From ZC4RG29 sp036563875 (lineage in GTDB: Bacteria > Bacteroidota > Bacteroidia > Cytophagales > Cyclobacteriaceae): a stretch of DNA of 6,751 nt. Under the pieces are notes generated by a model. It searched no databases, had not been told where the DNA came from, and saw nothing but the letters and a program-made list of their open reading frames with translations. The translations under genes and the position numbers were made by a program. The number at the start of each line of letters is the position of its first letter. Position 1 is the stretch's first letter. The stretch is taken from the NCBI GenBank assembly GCA_036563875.1, contig DATCLO010000171.1:1-6751 (forward strand), given 5' to 3'. Below are positions 4,813-6,751 of this stretch, piece by piece.

Positions 4813-5400
4813 ATGAAATCGCAGTCAGCAACCATAAAAGAAAAGGACATGAAAACGACGATGATCAAACTGCAGGACTACTCCGTACAAGAACTCTTTT
4901 TCGTCATTGCGCCTCCGCCGCATATTCTGAGCGACGTGGCGGTTCTCAAGGACGACGTGCAATACCTTATTGGCCATACGTTTGAAGACCGGTACGCAAA
5001 GGGTTATCTCCCCCTCTTCCGGTATGAAGACCAGCACATCGACGACATGCTTCGGTTCGTGGAATCACGCGCCGCACACTTCCGTCCGTTCAACATTTTC
5101 ATTAAAGACTTCGGCATCTTCTATAATGGATCAAAAAGGTCGATCCACATGGACATCGTGAATAAATACCCGATCCGCGACATCTTTGAAAAACTCGTAA
5201 AGGAAGAACCTACTTATACACCCTGCATCACGATCGCGCGGAACCTTTCTGATGAAGACTATCTCAAATGCTGGCCTTACCTTAAAGGCCTTCATTACAG
5301 CCAGCATTTCACCTGCGATCGCATTACGGTACTGGCCCGCACAGAAAAAAAATGGATTCATTACAAGGACATCGAATTCGGCATAAACCCGTGGGAATAG
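4813..5400 (+). CDS. Degenerate 2H-phosphoesterase-like (2'-5' RNA ligase superfamily) protein, probably catalytically inactive
   Basis: This 195-residue protein has the two-lobe layout of 2H phosphoesterases. An opening strand, ELFFVIAPP (27-35), is followed by a helix, then GYLPLFRY (64-71) where the first HxT strand belongs. After a second lobe comes TPCITIAR (136-143) where the second HxT strand belongs. Active members have His at both sites; here they read Y65-L-P67 and C138-I-T140, so both catalytic histidines are gone while the flanking residues remain family-like. RNA ligase or phosphodiesterase activity is therefore unlikely, and a binding or scaffold role is more plausible. Translation may instead begin at the ATG at 4849, which follows an AAAAGAAAAGG stretch and gives a compact 183-residue protein. 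The stop codon abuts the start of the HRDC/HTH gene, and dnaE follows, so it belongs to that operon. Assignment to the superfamily is by pattern and is moderately sure. Confidence 0.72.
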   Translation: MKSQSATIKEKDMKTTMIKLQDYSVQELFFVIAPPPHILSDVAVLKDDVQYLIGHTFEDRYAKGYLPLFRYEDQHIDDMLRFVESRAAHFRPFNIFIKDFGIFYNGSKRSIHMDIVNKYPIRDIFEKLVKEEPTYTPCITIARNLSDEDYLKCWPYLKGLHYSQHFTCDRITVLARTEKKWIHYKDIEFGINPWE

Positions 5401-6033
5401 ATGACGGAGGGCAGAGACACGCACCAGGTATACGAAACAGCGCTGTTCAACGCGTTGAACACGATACGGGATGAACTTGCCCTTCTCGAAAACGTTTCCC
5501 CCTACCGCATCATTTCAGACGCTGCGCTTGTCGAGCTTGCAACATACCTTCCTCAAACTCAGGAAGAGTTCAAAAAAATTTCCGGCTTTAATGCTGAGAA
5601 GATCAACCGGTATGAAAAGTATTTCCGCGAGACGATAGTGCAGTTTTGCTCCCGCAACGGACTGACCTCACGCGTCCATCTGAAAACTCCACCGCGACGG
5701 GACGACTTTGACACAAAGCATTTCAGCCTGGACCTGTTCAACCGGGGCTACTCCATTCCTGAAATCGCAGAACGTCGCGGATTGAAAACCGGGACCATCG
5801 AAACCCACCTTGCCCACTACGTTCGCGAGGGGAAACTCGAATTGGAGCGTCTTATTCCCCAGGAAAAAATTGTAACCATTCTTTCAGCGATTGGCGGAGA
5901 TTCATCGCTGACTGCAATCAGGAAACGCCTTGGCAGCGACTACAGCTACGGCGAAATCCGGTTGGTACTTGCGCACCGCGATTTCCTTCGGGAAAACCAA
6001 ATGAATGAAGTAAGACACTCGGTAGTTTCATGA
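5401..6033 (+). CDS. Stand-alone HRDC plus helix-turn-helix (HTH_40) protein, RecQ C-terminus-like
   Basis: This 210-residue protein resembles only the tail of a RecQ helicase. Residues about 10-83 form an HRDC domain, a helical nucleic-acid-binding module. Its recognisable features are ALFNALNTIRDELA, the Pro-Tyr-containing link SPYRIISDAAL, and ISGFNAEKINRYEKYF with its hydrophobic C-terminal helix. Residues about 105-197 match the HTH_40 module found at the C-termini of some RecQ and related helicases: LDLFNRGYSIPEIAERRGLKTGTIETHLAHYVREG, then a second small helical part. No helicase motor and no Walker motifs are present, and there is no room for them, since the start abuts the stop codon of the preceding gene. 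It sits 9 bp before the dnaE-type gene, so the three are surely co-transcribed. A DNA-structure-binding adaptor for the polymerase is the inferred role. An alternative is a helicase remnant kept as a regulator. Confidence 0.8.
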   Translation: MTEGRDTHQVYETALFNALNTIRDELALLENVSPYRIISDAALVELATYLPQTQEEFKKISGFNAEKINRYEKYFRETIVQFCSRNGLTSRVHLKTPPRRDDFDTKHFSLDLFNRGYSIPEIAERRGLKTGTIETHLAHYVREGKLELERLIPQEKIVTILSAIGGDSSLTAIRKRLGSDYSYGEIRLVLAHRDFLRENQMNEVRHSVVS

Positions 6034-6042
6034 CGACAAGAC

Positions 6043-6751
6043 ATGTACCTCAACTGCCATACTGCGTTCAGCTTCAAGTACGGAACACTAACCGTACAAC
6101 GCCTGTTCGACGAAGCCCGGCGAAATGGAGTACATAAGCTTGTACTTACAGAAATAAACAACACCGCCTCCTACATCGAAATGCTCCGGCTATGTGCGGA
6201 GTACGCAGCCGGGCCAGGGGGGCAATTGACAAAATTCGGAGAGCCCTCGTATCCCCTGGAAGTAGCTGTGGGCGTTGAATTCCGCCGCGACAATAGATTG
6301 CTGTATATCGCCATCGCCCGAAACAACAAAGGGTTTGAACGCATCAATCGGTTTTTATCCTATCATAACCTCACAGAAAAAAATTTTCCGGAACGTGCGC
6401 CGGAATTCGAAGAGGATGTTTTTATCATTTACCCATTCGGCAACATCGACCCGGAGCAGCTCCGCATCAATGAATACATTGGGGTTCGAAAGAAGCAGCT
6501 TAGTCAGTTCAGGCTATATGCTCCTCGCAGAGCGTATCCGGATCGATTCGTCATTCTGCATCCGGTCACATTTTCAGAAAAATCCGACCTCAACGTCCAT
6601 CGCTTGCTACGAGCAATCGACCGGAACACATTGCTCAGCAAACTCCCGGAACACGATCAGGCATCTCCGGACGAAGTGATGCTTTCCGAAGCAGAACTTA
6701 TCGTGCAGTTTCGCGACTTTCCCGAACTCATTAACAATACCCGGACACTCC
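6043..6751 (+). CDS. dnaE: DNA polymerase III alpha subunit, DnaE type (N-terminal part, cut by window end)
   Basis: The frame opens at ATG 6043, 9 bp after the HRDC gene, and stays open to the last base, giving 236 residues of what should be a protein of roughly 1000 residues. The visible part is the PHP domain and its exit. MYLNCHTAFSFKYGTLT (1-17) stands for the family's HLHxHxxYSxLDG start. LTEINN (35-40) replaces the usual TDH, GVEF (77-80) is the next conserved strand, and HPVTF...DLNVHRLLRAI (173-192) is the usual closing segment. Two metal-ligand positions differ from active PHP domains: N4 for His, and E37-I38 for Asp-His. A metal-dependent proofreading activity is thus doubtful. Its place after dinB and the accessory genes suggests a second, error-prone DnaE (DnaE2-like) rather than the main replicase, but the polymerase core lies outside the window. 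Confidence 0.88.
   Translation, partial: MYLNCHTAFSFKYGTLTVQRLFDEARRNGVHKLVLTEINNTASYIEMLRLCAEYAAGPGGQLTKFGEPSYPLEVAVGVEFRRDNRLLYIAIARNNKGFERINRFLSYHNLTEKNFPERAPEFEEDVFIIYPFGNIDPEQLRINEYIGVRKKQLSQFRLYAPRRAYPDRFVILHPVTFSEKSDLNVHRLLRAIDRNTLLSKLPEHDQASPDEVMLSEAELIVQFRDFPELINNTRTL

Noticed and set aside
4888..4902. QELFF in the 2H-like protein as a beta-clamp-binding motif
   Set aside because: It lies in the first beta strand of the predicted fold, where it would be buried; the convincing clamp motif in this window is QISLFD in DinB.
6275..6679. 134-codon plus-strand frame inside the dnaE region
   Set aside because: It is out of frame with the clear DnaE PHP-domain reading frame that begins at 6043 and continues to the window end; its composition is Ser/Thr-rich and not protein-like.

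Overview
The window looks like chromosomal DNA from a member of the Bacteroidetes, probably near the Chitinophagales. This is inferred from three things: starts mostly lack Shine-Dalgarno sequences, the DnaE-type protein begins MYLNCH..FS.KYGTL, and the intergenic DNA carries short palindromes and direct repeats. No rRNA or tRNA gene fixes the taxonomy.

Layout. Positions 1-317 hold no convincing gene but are dense in inverted repeats. A SAM-dependent O-methyltransferase (318-1358, +) follows. A convergent gap (1359-1551) contains a perfect stem-loop and a degenerate ~16-bp tandem repeat. Three minus-strand genes come next: a LexA/CI-like XRE-S24 repressor (1552-2325), a small helix-hairpin-helix Cdd1-family protein (2428-2754) and a VOC/glyoxalase-fold protein (2776-3180). 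A divergent region (3181-3362) carries two AT-rich dyads that share the core CTAAAA-N-TTTTAG, with centres 33 bp apart. Rightward from it runs a Y-family DNA polymerase IV (dinB, 3363-4556). After a 256-bp gap comes a tight operon: a 2H-phosphoesterase-like protein that has lost its catalytic histidines (4813-5400), a stand-alone HRDC plus helix-turn-helix protein without a helicase (5401-6033), and the start of a DnaE-type polymerase III alpha subunit (6043 to the window end, cut off).

How the genes may work together. A self-cleaving S24 repressor, a DinB polymerase with a beta-clamp motif and a second DnaE form a set that resembles the ImuA-ImuB-DnaE2 damage-inducible mutasome. Here no RecA-like ImuA is visible. 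Its place is taken by a degenerate 2H protein and an orphan HRDC/HTH protein. The proposed model, which is inference, is that DNA damage triggers RecA-stimulated cleavage of the S24 repressor, which releases the twin dyads ahead of dinB and leads to translesion synthesis by DinB with the DnaE-type polymerase. The two accessory proteins would act as DNA-binding or scaffold factors.

The methyltransferase and the VOC protein have no obvious link to this pathway. An 8-bp-periodic TTCAACAC repeat lies upstream of both the repressor and the 2H-HRDC-dnaE operon and may be a second shared regulatory or structural signal.
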